A DNA stretch of 64,000 nucleotides, taken from assembly GCA_963920765.1 (NCBI GenBank), contig OY987248.1, positions 18,758,539 to 18,822,538 on the forward strand, written 5' to 3'. The stretch comes from Ulota crispa. Taxonomy: Eukaryota; Streptophyta; Bryopsida; Orthotrichales; Orthotrichaceae. A program made the position numbers and the translations under genes. Under the pieces are notes generated by a model. That model had not been told where the DNA came from and searched no databases. It was given only the letters and a program-made list of their open reading frames with translations. This document shows, in pieces, positions 46,841 through 59,258 of the stretch; position 1 is the stretch's first letter, and the number at the start of each line of letters is the position of its first letter.

Positions 46841-47627
46841 AGGGGGTTTCAAGTATGCTATTCACTACCAATTTTATTCATGCGAATAAAATTGGTGAAC
46901 CAATTAGTCAAGCCACCGTTCATGTCCTCGCGTTCACCCATTCAAATATCCAAATTGTAGTGAACTACTCACCACCCTTTCAACTTTGCCCACAATCATT
47001 AATCCCGTAAGCTAATTTGGATCCCTTGAACTCCACCATCGTTGCTTCTAATCTGGAACCCTTTGGCTCCACAAGTATCTGCTTCTAATCAAGATCTCTT
47101 CAGCTCCACCATCGTCACTTCTCGAGCATTGCGATTCCTTGAATGACCTTGACTTGGCAAGCAACTCTGCATCCAAACTATCTAAAGGATCAGAGCGAGA
47201 GCCAAGAGGCGGGCAGCAACACAAACAGGCGCGGGAGAGACAAGAACACAAGCGGAGCTAGCAGGAGAGGCAAGGGGGGAGAGGCTTCAGGTTGTTCATG
47301 CGTGAACAAGCCATGAGGACCTCCTGGAGGTCCTCATGGGTGGTTCACTTTTGTGACTTCATGTTCACCAATAGGGGGTTTCATTTATTTCAAAAAAACA
47401 ATGAATGTTTGGTCGTGAACGAGTTTTTGTTTACTGGTGAATACGCTATGACGACCTCCGGGAGGTTGTCATGGCTTGTTCATTCCGTGAAATGCCGACG
47501 TTTTTCACGAATCTCATTCACGTGAATGATTCCGGTGCTGTAAGACATATATGAAACCTCTAATGAACAAAAACTAGTTCACAACCATTCGTTCACCGTT
47601 TTTTGAGATATCTAGCTGAAACCCCCT
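46841..47627. mobile_element. Inverted-repeat element with AAT duplication (outer)
   Basis: Termini AGGGGGTTTCA and complement, flanked by AAT (46838-46840, 47628-47630). It begins only 8 bp after the preceding TTAA element. A smaller element with the same terminus lies within it. Confidence 0.75.
47373..47561. mobile_element. Inverted-repeat element with AAT duplication (inner)
   Basis: AGGGGGTTTCATT at the left and the complement of AGAGGTTTCAT at the right, with AAT on both sides (47370-47372, 47562-47564). Same family as the outer element. Confidence 0.72.
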
Positions 47628-49675
47628 AATGCTAGAGATTGTCATTGATTTGTGAACACTAGTGTCAGATTCTTTTGAGAATCATCAAATCCTTGGATGT
47701 GGGAAATTTTGCACTAAAGACGACAAACAAATCATTCAATATTTGAAAGGACTTGATGAAACCTAAAGCTTAGATTTTCAGACATTTGTATCGTCCATTT
47801 TCTGTTTTTTTGACACGTGTCTGTATTACCAGGTAAAGGTATAATAGTATGTGTTTTCTCTGTAGACGGTTTGTTTATTCATACAAGAGCCAGATTTCAA
47901 GCATAAGAACCTAACGTTGAACAGGGAGTTGTCTCCACGTAATTGGCTGCCAAGTTCTTGGAGCCAAATATCTGGCATTGAGAGACTCTGAAACCATTGC
48001 CATTTCTGAATGCTCAAAATAATTGTGAGTTTTGTATTTACACAGGTTTTTTCAATAAATGCTCAATTTTCTCCAAAATATATATTTCAGTTTCATACCA
48101 TGTAATTGCTGTCAATGTTGACGGAGAATGGTAGATTTTAGAGGGTTTGAAACTTGCTATACAAGACATTTTGTTCCTCAAAAGTTTGATGCATTTAGGA
48201 AAACTCAAATGTGCTATTGTTTTGTGACTTTCATATCCTAAATGAAATTTTCTTTGAGTTCTATAGTGCAAGACACCGTAAACCAACAACTCTCTGTTCA
48301 AAAATGTCAAATATTTGTTGATTTTGAATGTTGTTAACTTTATTTTGGCAAACAATATTTCCAATATGTTTTTGTAACTTTTATCTTGAGATCTTTTGTT
48401 TATTATTACAAAAAGTTTCAACTTATTGAAGAGTGCTATGAATAGCTCATATGGTTGTTAAGTATTTGTTGCTTTATATTGTCTTGCATTGTAGTAATTG
48501 TAAATTTTGATGACTTGTTTTCTTTTGTCTTTCTTTCAAAATTCAACCAAGAAATTATAATTTGAGTTTAGCTTTTTCAAATTTGGTGTGTAATTGGATA
48601 TAAGTTGCATGTATACAAATAAAAGTTAAAGTGTTGTGAAAGTACAAGAATACATACCAAAGTGGTCTATACTTTTAGGGGTTACATAGCCTTTCTAATT
48701 GCAGGTATTTACTTATTAGGGCTCAAATTTAGCTAATAAAGAATATTTGTTTCCATCTAGAAAAAGCATCTTTGCTCCAAATTTCACAATTAAAGGTGTT
48801 GTAAAGTAAATGACCATTGTATGGGCCATACGTTGTAATTTACCAACTCTTAATGTTATATTTTCCATTTCAAAAATGTACATCTTGAATGAATTTAGAA
48901 ATATAGGATGGGCGGCTAGAATAGGTATTCTACTTTAAACCACGGCATTTTTGAAGAGTAATATACTATTGTTATATAGTGTGTTTTAACTAACATATAT
49001 TCTTGTATGTTTTCACATACTTAATCAATTATTTCACCATCCTCTTCATCAACGGCATCAAGATTGGAATTTGGTTTTGGTTTCAAATATTAATTTTTTC
49101 TTTTACAAATCAAGCACTCAAATATTGAACAATGAATGAATGTAAATGGATCCAATGTACTCATTTCATCCACTATCATATTACTAAATTGTTGTGTTAA
49201 TTTTTAATAGTTTGTTCCATATAGCTCTTCCAAATATTTCTTTACAATCATTTCATAATTCAAAGTATACACATTTGTTACACCTTACAACCAAATTTTC
49301 CAATTCAAGTACTACTCTCTTTAACTTCAAAAACAATAATGCTAAATTATTTTTAAAATTCACAACAATTTGAACTTAACAATATGAATGTAAAAATTAC
49401 AATATTTCAAAGAGCATGCTTAGTTTTTCAACCATTCTCGAAATTTGAAGGAATTTTGAATTGTTTGTTTTATATTTTATTTACAAATAAAGGTGATTGC
49501 AGTGGTAGACCCAGTCAAAAATGTGATCTATGAATCTTAACCAAAGTTTTGTTTAGAAGTCATTAAATCTAAATCTCCTTCTAGATTGCGCTTTATTAAT
49601 TCATTTTCACATCATAAAACATCCTCTATTCCTAAACCTCTTAATACTTAATGCCATATCTATCTGAGTTATTTG
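47628..49675. other. AT-rich intergenic sequence
   Basis: About 2 kb; no gene or classified repeat found. Confidence 0.4.
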
Positions 49676-49940
49676 AACACCATATTTGCTAAACTGGGAA
49701 AAAGGTAAAAAGGTAGGTACCATTTTGTACTCCACTTTAAACCCAAAAAGTCACCTTAAACCAGATTTGAAGGTATCATATTCAATCTGAGCCACTAAGA
49801 TTTTTTCCCTCGCAATTTCCTCCTCTCAAGTGAGGGTACATGTATCCAAAAAAAAGTTGGAGCTCGGTTTTAGGTGATCATCTAAAACCTTCAAAAGTTC
49901 CCAAAGGTACCCTTTTTCCCAAATTACTAAATATGGTGTT
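49676..49940. mobile_element. Miniature inverted-repeat element (G family, copy 2)
   Basis: Termini AACACCATATTTGCTAAACT and, inverted, AACACCATATTTAGTAATTT, each followed by GGGAAAAAGG. Related to 7395-7621. Confidence 0.7.
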
Positions 49941-50029
49941 TTTGTGTATTTATGGACTTTGCGTGTAATCATGAACTATGCAAAACACTAGAAGATTTTC
50001 CAGTTTTTAAACAAATATAGGTAAAATAT

Positions 50030-50310
50030 CATAAACTCTCTTGATTTTTAGGCAACATACCAAGAATCTCCTGGTCAAGGATTGGGGAGAAATTTCAGCT
50101 TCATTGGCTAAAATTCGGCATTTCCCAATTTCAACCAAATTTTCACTAGCATAGGCCAGTAATTTCTTGTAAAACTTCTAAAAATATACTATAATATTCT
50201 ATAATTAGATTTTTAGAAAAAAATTAACAGCTTTTTATCTGGTAGTTTCAATTTCAACCAATTCTTTTGCAATTTCAATCGGCTAACAATACACTAACAA
50301 CCACTTCTCC
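50030..50310 (+). repeat. Dispersed repeat (F family, copy 3)
   Basis: Collinear with 12440-12745; right edge GGCTAACAATACACTAACAA. Confidence 0.65.
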
Positions 50311-50469
50311 TCGATCATTGCTCCTGGTATCTAAACATTCCAACAAAAGATCTCTCATTGGTTTTACTTCTTTATTATCATTCATGAACTATGCAAAGTC
50401 CTTCATAAGTTAATATATGATATTTGAGAGTGCCAAAAGATGTTGTAAAAATGGCATTACCTAGGCAAA

Positions 50470-51054
50470 TAGACCACTTCACACTATGGCCAAAGGTTGA
50501 GAGGCTGTCAATTTCCACCAATTAAATTGCAAGTAACCAAGCATTTGGCCTCTCAATCTAGCTTCATACAAGAGGCCAAAGTCCAAAGTTCAAAGTCCAA
50601 ATTTTGTCGTTCTCCAATTGCCTACATGACATCACTCTTTCAACCAAAGCAATTGCCTTTCAAAAAGTTTAGGTCAAGCAAAAATGGAGACCCAAACTAT
50701 GGTTAAGAAGTCATCACTTTATTTTTAAATTTTTTTTGACAAAACCTAAGCCGTTCAATTGGAAGGACTACTTTTTAGAAGGTGAATGTCATGAGTTTGG
50801 ACTTTGGCTAGCCTTTGGAGATTTCACACTATGGCCATTCAAGTCAAGAGGTGATGGAAGTTCATTGCCAAGAGCGTGTAATGTGGACTTGGCTTTTGGA
50901 AGCTTCACATTGAGGCTAGCCAAGTACTTTGTAAATAACATTTTACTACTTAGTTTTAGTCCATTTCTTTGGCTTCTTAGCAAAGTTTGACCACTCAATG
51001 TCTCAATCCCACAACCTCTCTCCACCTGGTCAACCGTAGTGTGAAGGGGCCCTT
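50470..51054. mobile_element. Inverted-repeat element (J family, copy 1)
   Basis: Left end GACCACTTCACACTATGGCC; right end is the complement of GGGCCCCTTCACACTACGG. Relative at 58466-58931. The interior repeats the CTTCACACT motif at 50825. Resembles hAT-type miniature elements, but the target duplication is unresolved. Confidence 0.65.
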
Positions 51055-51110
51055 AGAAGTGCACACCATAGGACAAGACAAGTTCATGTTTGAAGAACAA
51101 GCTAGACAAT

Positions 51111-51431
51111 TAGGCCTAGTTCAGACTATCGGTTAAACGAAACATGAAAACTAGCACCATGTCTAGTGATTCGTTTGTTAAAAATGTTTCCATGTCATCG
51201 TGTGTCATCCAAGAGTGTGCTTCTACGAGACAATTTTGGTACCACCCTTGGAGCAAGTCCCAAAACTTCACTATCTTGACCGCTGATGTGGTTGTATTGG
51301 TTGGTGAACATGGATGTTAAAGTACCAGATAAACTCTCAATTTGAACCTTACAACGGACAAAAGCCATATTTCAACCAAACCAATCTTGTTTGAGAAATT
51401 TTCGGCTGGTCGCTAGTCTGAACCGGGCCTA
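51111..51431. mobile_element. Inverted-repeat element, 321 bp
   Basis: Termini TAGGCCTAGTTCAGACTA and, inverted, TAGGCCCGGTTCAGACTA. Only copy in the window; class not determined. Confidence 0.72.
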
Positions 51432-52164
51432 TTTGAGGTGCTTGTCAAAAATCACAGCTGTTCAAACTGGAGCTACACTAGAGGCATTAGCTAAATAAAG
51501 CCTCAATGGAGAACAACAGGGCGTGCAAGTGAGCCAAATGGGATGACTGGGGAGAGTCCGGAAGCTCTAAGTTACAATTGGCTGGGTCAACGTCCACCTG
51601 TACACCACACACACAAATGATGTGCAGACCAGGCGCTTTGTGGCTGCCCTTTGCCTGTTGCTCTGGTCTTGGTAACTTAATGTTTCGTCTTGGATTTTTT
51701 TCCATTTTTTTATAATATCACATACGGGGGTACGTGTCGCGCTTGCAGCACCTTTCCCACTTGTCCAAAAGGCTTGTGAGTGGATATCGTGTGCCTGCCG
51801 CAGCTGAGCAAATGCCGCAGCCATTGGGCCGATGGGGCTTTCGCGGCCGCAATCCACCAAACAAATGGAAGCTGGCCTGCCTAAAGCGCCGCGGCTGATT
51901 AAACTGCGCATCCGCCCCAGCCTCCCCTGAATGGCACCCCCTTGGCTTTTTCAAAAAATCCCGCCATTCCATCCACCCCCTTGCTCCCCCCACCCTAATG
52001 CCTCACACGTCCTTCTAAAATCTTAAAACATAGAAGATTTTATTGCCAAGGGGGACATGTAAGTTGCAACTCCAATTGCTATTATTTTTTTAATGAAGGC
52101 TGGGCCCATTATACGGGGGAGAACCGAGCTTTAGGGGCAGTTCACACTACATCCAACGTTCCAT
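51432..52164. other. Spacer with GC-rich patch
   Basis: Positions 51720-51990 are strikingly GC-rich for this region and stay open in two minus-strand frames (91 and 114 codons), but neither matches a family I know. It could be a decayed gene fragment captured by repeats. Confidence 0.35.
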
Positions 52165-52499
52165 CTCTGTAAAAGCGTTTGCACCCATACTCGTGCAAGG
52201 ACTCGCGCACGCAATAATTGGATGATAAAAGCTTAGGCCCTTGAAAATGTTCTTTTGACACTCAAAGTGAGTGTGTCAAACAATGGTCCTTGAAATCACT
52301 ATTCATTCTAAATTTAATGGGCTCTCTCCTCTACTCCAACTGATGATTGGTCAATTGACTATTTGTGAGGTTGATTGATTATTTGTGGAATTTGCTCAAA
52401 GAGCAAGGGTGGGGGAGAAATTTTTTGAGGGCTCTCCAAAAGTAGATGGAAACCCTTGGCAAGTCACAAGTTGCGTGCAAGGGTATGGATGCTCTAAGT
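52165..52499 (-). mobile_element. Diverged Tourist-like element
   Basis: Right end GGGTATGGATGCTC followed by TAA; left end is a diverged TTGCACCCATACTCGTGCAA. The interior resembles the 12037 and 27243 elements (GACCAATTGA/GATTGATTATT blocks). Confidence 0.55.
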
Positions 52500-53350
52500 C
52501 CCACCGCAATGCCAAATCCCAACTTAGTTGAGTTAATAAATTAAAAAAGCAATTCTAAAGAAAGTTTTGAATATACATTCAAATATATTAATGGGACTTT
52601 GGTGAAAGTTGGGTTTAGCAAAATGGTCAATCCAAACCTTGAATGAAGTCCCACCTTCTTTTGGCACTAAAACTTCCAAAAAGTAATGCCATGTAAGCAA
52701 TCACAATGTGGGACTTGAAACATAGTGTGAAATGTCAAGTCCTAATTTTTGACTTTGCACCAATCAGATTCTCTAATTTCAATGGAACTTGAGGCATGGG
52801 ACATACTCTGAACCTCCCCTTAATTACCTGTTAGTTGATTTTATTTTTATTATTATCTAAAAAATAAAAGATGATGGATGCACTTCTAGCCATAAAATAT
52901 GATTTGGGGAAATCAATGGATTACAGTCTTGATCTTGCGGATAGTCAACCAAAAGAATACTTTAAAATGAGGAAATGAGTAACTTTAATAGAATTTAAAA
53001 ATGTTGGAAATCAACTTATGAACTTGTCCATAGTAAGGAGTTTTTTTTTTTTTTTTTTTTTTTCCTTCCTAATAGAAATGAGCAGCTTTTATGAGCATAT
53101 GGAAAAACAAACCTTGATCATTTGGGGTTATAAAACAAATAAAATCATTGACAATGGTGTTGCCACAATCCTTCTTTCTCATAAAGACCCTTTCATTCAA
53201 TGACTTTGTTCAAAATATCAACTCCTTCTTAATGCCAAGCAAGCAAGTGGGTTTAAGAAGTTGGAACTGTGCAAAATTAAATCAATTAGTTGCTCATTAT
53301 GAGCAAAAGAGGAAGATTACAAATAAAACGTACTTCTTCTTGTACAGTAC
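52500..53350. other. AT-rich intergenic sequence
   Basis: Includes a 23-bp T run near 53040. No gene recognised. Confidence 0.4.
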
Positions 53351-54222
53351 AGTGGGGGGACAAAAAGATTGGGAACACCCTATTAGACCATTCTAAGAAC
53401 TTTGCTTAACATATAGAGTATAATTTTAAAAAATTGTCTTACATCATTGGTGTTTAATTCTTATGCAACCCCATCAAACAATCCAAATTTCAGCTCCTAA
53501 AAATCCAAACCCTATTTTTGGTGAATTGTTTTACATAAAATTCATGGTTTTACAAGATGATTGATTAAAAAATATTGGTGATGAATTTTTGAGATTGAAT
53601 TGCATGGGTATGTAAGGAACATCCATACAAACACCTTCCCTTCCAACAAGCATCTCCAAAAAGCTTCAAAATTCCTTCCATAGAGATTTCAATGTTGGGA
53701 TGATTATGACCAAATTTTGTAAAATAAATATAATTGTAAGATAATCAGATTTTGCAATTTGACTTGTTCATTATGATTAAGTTCATAACTTTGAGCACAA
53801 CAATATGTTTGATTTGCCAAAATCTTATTAAAAAACAATTATATCTAGTTTACAAAATTTGGTCAAAATCATCCCAACAATAAAATCTCTATGGAAGGAA
53901 TTTTGGAGATTTTTGGAGATGCTTATTGGAAGGGAGGTGTGTGTATGGATGTTCCTTACATACCCATGCAATTCAATCTCAAAAATTCATCACCAATATT
54001 TTTTAATTAATCATCTTGTAAAACCATGAATTTTATGTAAAATAATTCACCAAAAATAGGGTTTGGATTTTTAGGAGCTGAAATTTGGTATGCTTGATGG
54101 GGGCTACATAAGAATTAAACACCAATGATGCAAGACAAAAAAGAATCAGTTATACTCTATATGTTAGGCAAAGTTCTTTGAATGGTCTAATAGGGTGTTC
54201 CCAATCTTTTTGTCCCCCCACT
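53351..54222. mobile_element. Long foldback element, Tc1/mariner-like ends
   Basis: Arms of about 380 bp are inverted copies starting AGTGGGGGGACAAAAAGATT and continuing GGGAACACCCTATTAGACC. The loop is about 100 bp and AT-rich. A TACAGTGG start at the left resembles Tc1/mariner termini, but the right end reads ACTAC, so the TA duplication is not clean. No transposase. Confidence 0.78.
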
Positions 54223-54869
54223 ACACAAGCTTTTACTATTTAGCAACAATTCTTTGACTTAAAGCTTCAAGACACCACAAAGTGTCTTGAGTTTTTTTAG
54301 GGATACACTATCCTAATCTGTTTGTGTTGGCTAGAATTCAATATACTAACATTATTGCTAGTGAACAAGCTATCTCATAAGGTTTGATTATTTTCAAAGC
54401 TTGTGCAAAAACCTACGTTTTGATAAGATTTTTCAAAATTAAGTTGGAAGAGGAACAATATTTCACTTTTATAGTGAACATATAACTTTGATTTGCTGAG
54501 ATTTCAAATGCTGTCGAGGTTCAATTCCAGCCAAAAATGCAACAAAAACAAACAATTTAAATTTCAAACTACGAATTCTATGACACAAGAGGATTCTGTG
54601 TGCATGCAAAATCTAACTTGAAGGTAATAGGCCAGTGTCCAAATATTCTTCAAGGAATAAAACCAAAAAAGTTTGGAGATTGAAATATTGGAAATGGTGA
54701 CTTTCGACGGAAATCGCATGCAATTCTATGAGGAGGAAATTTTGCCGGTTGCTTCCAAAATTCCTCAGAGGCTTGCAAACACAACACAATGTTGCAAAGC
54801 ACAGGACAAGGAATTTGTTTGATTTTTTACATCGGTGAAGCAACATACATCCTTGAATGCATGCAGCAC
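54223..54869. other. AT-rich intergenic sequence
   Basis: Nothing recognised. Confidence 0.4.
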
Positions 54870-55219
54870 TTAACTCTTTGAATGCCCGGCTGGTCATGGT
54901 GATTGTCCCTCTACAATAGCTCTACATAAGTGTGGCAAGTGCCCACCCATTATAATAATGTTTTTAAAATTTATAAAAATTAACAATGTATGTTAATCTC
55001 ATGAAAATTACAAGAAGGGTAGTATGGGACTTAACACCATGTTTCAAAATCTTCCCACAATTTGGGTTACCTAAAACTATGAGTCCATTTGATGAGATTG
55101 TTTTTGGCGTGATCGCTTCTAGAAAAAACTGAAATGAAAAAATGGATTTTGTCTGTCCTACATAGTGCTTTTTTGATGACCAAGGGACAAAAATTGTCCT
55201 CTTGGGCATTTAGGGTTCA
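54870..55219. mobile_element. TTAA-type miniature element (B family, copy 2)
   Basis: Starts TTAACTCTTTGAATGCCC; ends GGGCATTTAGGGTTCA, where the final TTAA has mutated. Interior homologous to 14239-14576. Confidence 0.65.
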
Positions 55220-55420
55220 AGAAAAAAAAAGGATAGAACCATCCATGTGTGCACTTCATCCACAAAGGAGCTAAAATTCTTTTTGAAAAAAAGCCAAATT
55301 GGGTGCACCTTAGGTTTTGAGAGGGGTTTAAGATTTTCATCCAATCCTCGTTCAAAATATCACCCAAATTTTTGGTGTCTAGTAGTCAATATCAAAAATG
55401 AGGTGGAATTGAACCATAAT

Positions 55421-56359
55421 TTCCCCTAAAGGACCAAGCCCTCTTTTCTGCCAAAATCACTAAAAACTGCCACTTCTAGGAGGTTTAGAAAAAAAGGATT
55501 CTATGTTTTGTTTTTGGGAAATCCAACCGTAGGATCTTGCCTCAAACTGGAAGAGGTACTTGTGGGAAAAAATTCAACTCATCCCAAATGGAGAGGAGTG
55601 AGATATTTATACATCTAGAGTGAAAAAAAAAAAAATTCTCCATGCTGCCCAAAAATTTCAGAAGCCTTTGACCACTCTTATAACAAAAAAATTACTCTAC
55701 CCAAAGTTGCGCTTTATTTTTTCCATGTAGGAGATCAAGTTAGGTATGTGTGGGAGAATTTTCAAATCAATTAGAACTATACAACACATGGGAAAAAATA
55801 GTAAGTAAAAAGTAGAGAATGAGTCAAAACAATAAATTTTTAAAAACCAAATTATGGAAATGAAAAATTCCAATCCCTATGATGGTAATGCTAGAATATA
55901 AATTTTGCATCCTTTGGTTTTGTTTTTTTTTTCCAAAGTACTGAAAATTGAGTAAAATAAAGGACTTCAAAGTTTATTTTAGAGTAGAGATTCCATAACT
56001 GCTTGCAAACAAAAACTCCTCATAACTTTCATGTCATTGATTGGGATTATATGATTCAAAGCTTCTCATGAATAAAAAAAATCTAAAGAACCAATTTCAA
56101 ATTTAAGTTTTAAAAAAAAGTAAATTTGAAAGAAGTTTTTGAGCTGCCTGGATGGGCAATCCTCCCCAAATTTTTTGGAATTCATGCATAACTTCTTCGT
56201 CAAATGCCAGAATGAAGAAGAAATTGGATGCCCACGTAGATCTTTGAATTCCCCACCTTCAATAAAAATTTTGGAAAATCACATAGAGTAGTTTAGCCAT
56301 AGGTACATGCCCAAAGTCCAACATGTCCCCCAAAGGGACAACGGTCCTTTACAAGTTAA
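55421..56359 (-). mobile_element. TTAA-type element (A family, copy 2)
   Basis: CCCCTAAAGGACCAAGCCCT at the left, complement of CTTGTAAAGGACCGTTGTCC at the right before TTAA. Homologous to 38988-39904 in its terminal regions. Shares the TTAA at 56356-56359 with the next element. Confidence 0.65.
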
Positions 56360-56729
56360 CCCCTAAACATCTAAGAGGACAAAAATTGTTCTTTCAATGC
56401 CAAAAAACATCCTAAATGTGGAAAAAAACGTTTATTTCAAAAAAAAAATGGAAGTGGTCACAGTGATGTGCCACATCACTGAATGCCAAAAATAGCCGCT
56501 TCCAATGCCTTCATCTTTTTTAAAACACCAATTTGTGAAGAGATGTACAAGGTCCCCTGTTGCCCTTTTTGAGAGAGCAGCATATACTACTGACTTTTCA
56601 CTCTTTTGAGGAAAATATTCTCATTAGTGGGCACATGCCATATGTTGTTTGTTGCCCATGAATATTGTATTTTCCTTAATCACAGCCCCGGGTTGACAAT
56701 GGGTTTGGGGCCCGTCCTTTAAGGGTTAA
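56356..56729. mobile_element. TTAA-type miniature element (B family, copy 3)
   Basis: TTAACCCCTAAACATC at the left with a GGACAAAAATTGTTC hairpin, GTCCTTTAAGGGTTAA at the right. 374 bp. Confidence 0.7.
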
Positions 56730-57559
56730 ACTACCCAAATGACGACTAGGGTGGATAAGCTTGTTGAACCAGCTTTGGTGCCCATGAGGTGTATGTGGGC
56801 AATTTCTATTGACATCCGTAGCTAACGCATAATCACTTGATTTGATGAGGGAAATATGAAAACTCCCACCGCTGGGTGGGGTATCACCCCTCAAGCAATA
56901 ATGCCGGGTAGGGTAACTCGGGTTACTCAGTTACACGTGTCAGACAGGTATTAAAAAAAGGGTATGTATAGGGTGAAAATTGGCCCAAATAAGTTGCCGT
57001 GGCACAGGATGCATGAGACATGAAGCACGTTTACCTGAACAGCGCAATGTGAGAATGGAAGACATCATGTTTAGAAACGAAGTCGTGAGAGCAGGGTTTA
57101 AAATGCTGGCGAATGCCTGCTGCTCTGTCCCCTTGACATTGGAGGAAATCAGGAGGGAAGCAAAACGTATGGAGGAAATTTGTCAGAATTTGTCAGCATT
57201 TTAAACCCTGCATGAGAGTCTTCATGCCAAGGCCCACACAAGCCAAAGCAGTCGGTTTGGAAGAGATGAAGAAGTAAAAAATGTAATCTTGGAGTATCAT
57301 GGGACAACCACTTTGCTCAAGAATCCATGCATTGTTTTACTAAAGTGAAACTTTTCACTGATCAAGGGTAGGAGTTTAGAGACAACATTTTATAAACTCA
57401 AAATTATTGGTTTCAAATGAAATGTAAACATGAGTGTAAAAATTAAAGGGATCTACTTTTACTTTCACACAAAGAAGTAAATGCAGTCACTTATTTTATA
57501 CAAAAAAATTATAATTGAAAAACTTTTTTTTTAGTGTGGCCCGGCCCAATGTGCAAGAA
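56730..57559. other. Intergenic sequence
   Basis: A short frame at 56980-57204 has no known domain. No gene called. Confidence 0.4.
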
Positions 57560-57790
57560 GAACTGGTATTTAGTGTATTGTTAGCCAATTCAATTTGCAA
57601 AATAGCCAGCTGAATTTTAAATTGCCAAATAAAACTTATTCAAAGTTTACAAAAAAAACTAAATATAGTACATTCCAGTGTAAATATAGAGAATATTTGA
57701 TGCAATCTAGTGAAAAACCAAATGAAGTTGAAAAATGCCGGATTTTAGCCAGGGAATCAGAATTTCTCCCCGAACGCTGGCCCGGCCTTC
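57560..57790 (-). repeat. Dispersed repeat (F family, copy 4)
   Basis: Edge TAGTGTATTGTTAGCCAATT; interior AAAAATGCCGGATTTTAGCC. Reverse of 50030-50310. Confidence 0.6.
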
Positions 57791-58465
57791 AAAAATTCAA
57801 AGTGCCTGTGCCAAAAAGGAGAATTGCAGTTCCAGAGGCGGGGCGGCGATAGAATTAGATGCTTTGAAATTGGCTGTGAGTGTGGGATGCGGCTTCCCAT
57901 TTCCAGGGATCCCCAACGCCAAGGCACTTGGCGTCTCTCCCTTGAGCCCTTTGACTGGCTCGGTTTAAGGTAGGTGCACCCATAAGCATGGAAATAAGGG
58001 TTTTGGAGTAGGAAAAATAGATGACTAACTTTGAAAAAAATACTGTATGTTAGGAAATGGAAACCAAAAATATTGGCATCGATTTCAAGACTCCAACTGC
58101 AAGCATTTGTTCACAAAGATTTTTCAAAATCCAAAATCATTGAAATTGTAAGAACCATGTGTAAGAGATGTTAATCATAAGAGTTGTTGGTTCTTAAATA
58201 GTGAGATGGGTACTCAAAACCTCATGCTAGTCACCCACAACCATCATTTCATCATCCATAACCATCACTCAGTCACCCACAACCATTTGGTTTTTTATTA
58301 ATTAGCCCTGCCATTGTCAGGTGACGGGCATGGGGACGCAACGTTTATGGATACTGCTACCTTATTGCACATACGTCGATGTGGTTAGGGTGGAAAAGCT
58401 CAATATTTTTTGCCTTTTATTTTGGTATTGTTTAGTGAAATTTTTTAATCAGTGGTATCTCACTA
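57791..58465. other. Intergenic sequence
   Basis: Nothing recognised. Confidence 0.4.
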
Positions 58466-58931
58466 AGGGCGACTTCACACTATGGCCAATCAAATTGAGA
58501 GGCTATCGGATTGAGTGGGCAAACTTTGTTGAGAAGCCAAAGAAATGAGATGACAACATGTAATAAAATATTGTCTTTGACACCTTTGGTCGCCCTTAGT
58601 GTGAAGCCTCCAAAGGTCAAGCCCAAAGTTCAAACTCATAACATGTATTAGACCTTTCAAATCTAAAGGCCAAGATCTTGTCAGCTTTTGATTATTTTAA
58701 GAAAAAAAGTTGATGGCCTCTCAACCATAGTTTGGGTCTCCATTTGTGCTTGACCCAAACTTTTCTTGAGAGACCGTTGTTTTAGATGAAAGAGTGATGT
58801 CATGGAGAGTGAGGGATTTGTGGATTTTGGCCTCTAGTGTGAAGGATCAAGAGGTCAAAGTCTTGATTTCTTGCAATCTAATGGTGGAAATCAACGACCT
58901 CTTGACCTATGCCACAATGTGAAGTGGCCCT
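58466..58931. mobile_element. Inverted-repeat element (J family, copy 2)
   Basis: AGGGCGACTTCACACTATGG at the left, complement of AGGGCCACTTCACATTGTGG at the right. An inner inverted copy of the same terminus ends near 58606, so this copy is composite. Confidence 0.65.
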
Positions 58932-59062
58932 AGAACAGGGTCTCTGAATCCAAATGTAAATTCAAAATTAATTAATTCAATTTCCTAATGATAAATATCT
59001 ACACTAACATTCCAGTGGTGGTGAAAAATTAGAGCTTTTCCATCTTGCCCCACATCAACGTA

Positions 59063-59258
59063 CACAACATTGTTAACCAGCCTTTAAACTTCCCCTCCGG
59101 TGGAAGTATATGCCTCCCCAGATATTTGGGGAAAGCTTTAATTATAGATTGTTGGAAGCTGGTTGGTACAGGCACTCAGCCGCTGGTGTTCATTTGCTTG
59201 GGGATCCGCATATTAAGGGGAGGAAAAGGGACCCCCAAGGAAAGTTAACAATGTTATG
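59063..59258. mobile_element. Hairpin element (X family, copy 3, diverged)
   Basis: Left end CACAACATTGTTAACCAGC, right end GTTAACAATGTTATG. Flanked by TA on both sides. The arms no longer pair in the centre, so this copy is old or rearranged. Confidence 0.75.

Noticed and set aside
51567-51993. Two overlapping minus-strand frames in a GC-rich patch
   Set aside because: Neither shows a known domain, and overlapping frames in GC-rich DNA are expected by chance. Kept only as a composition anomaly.
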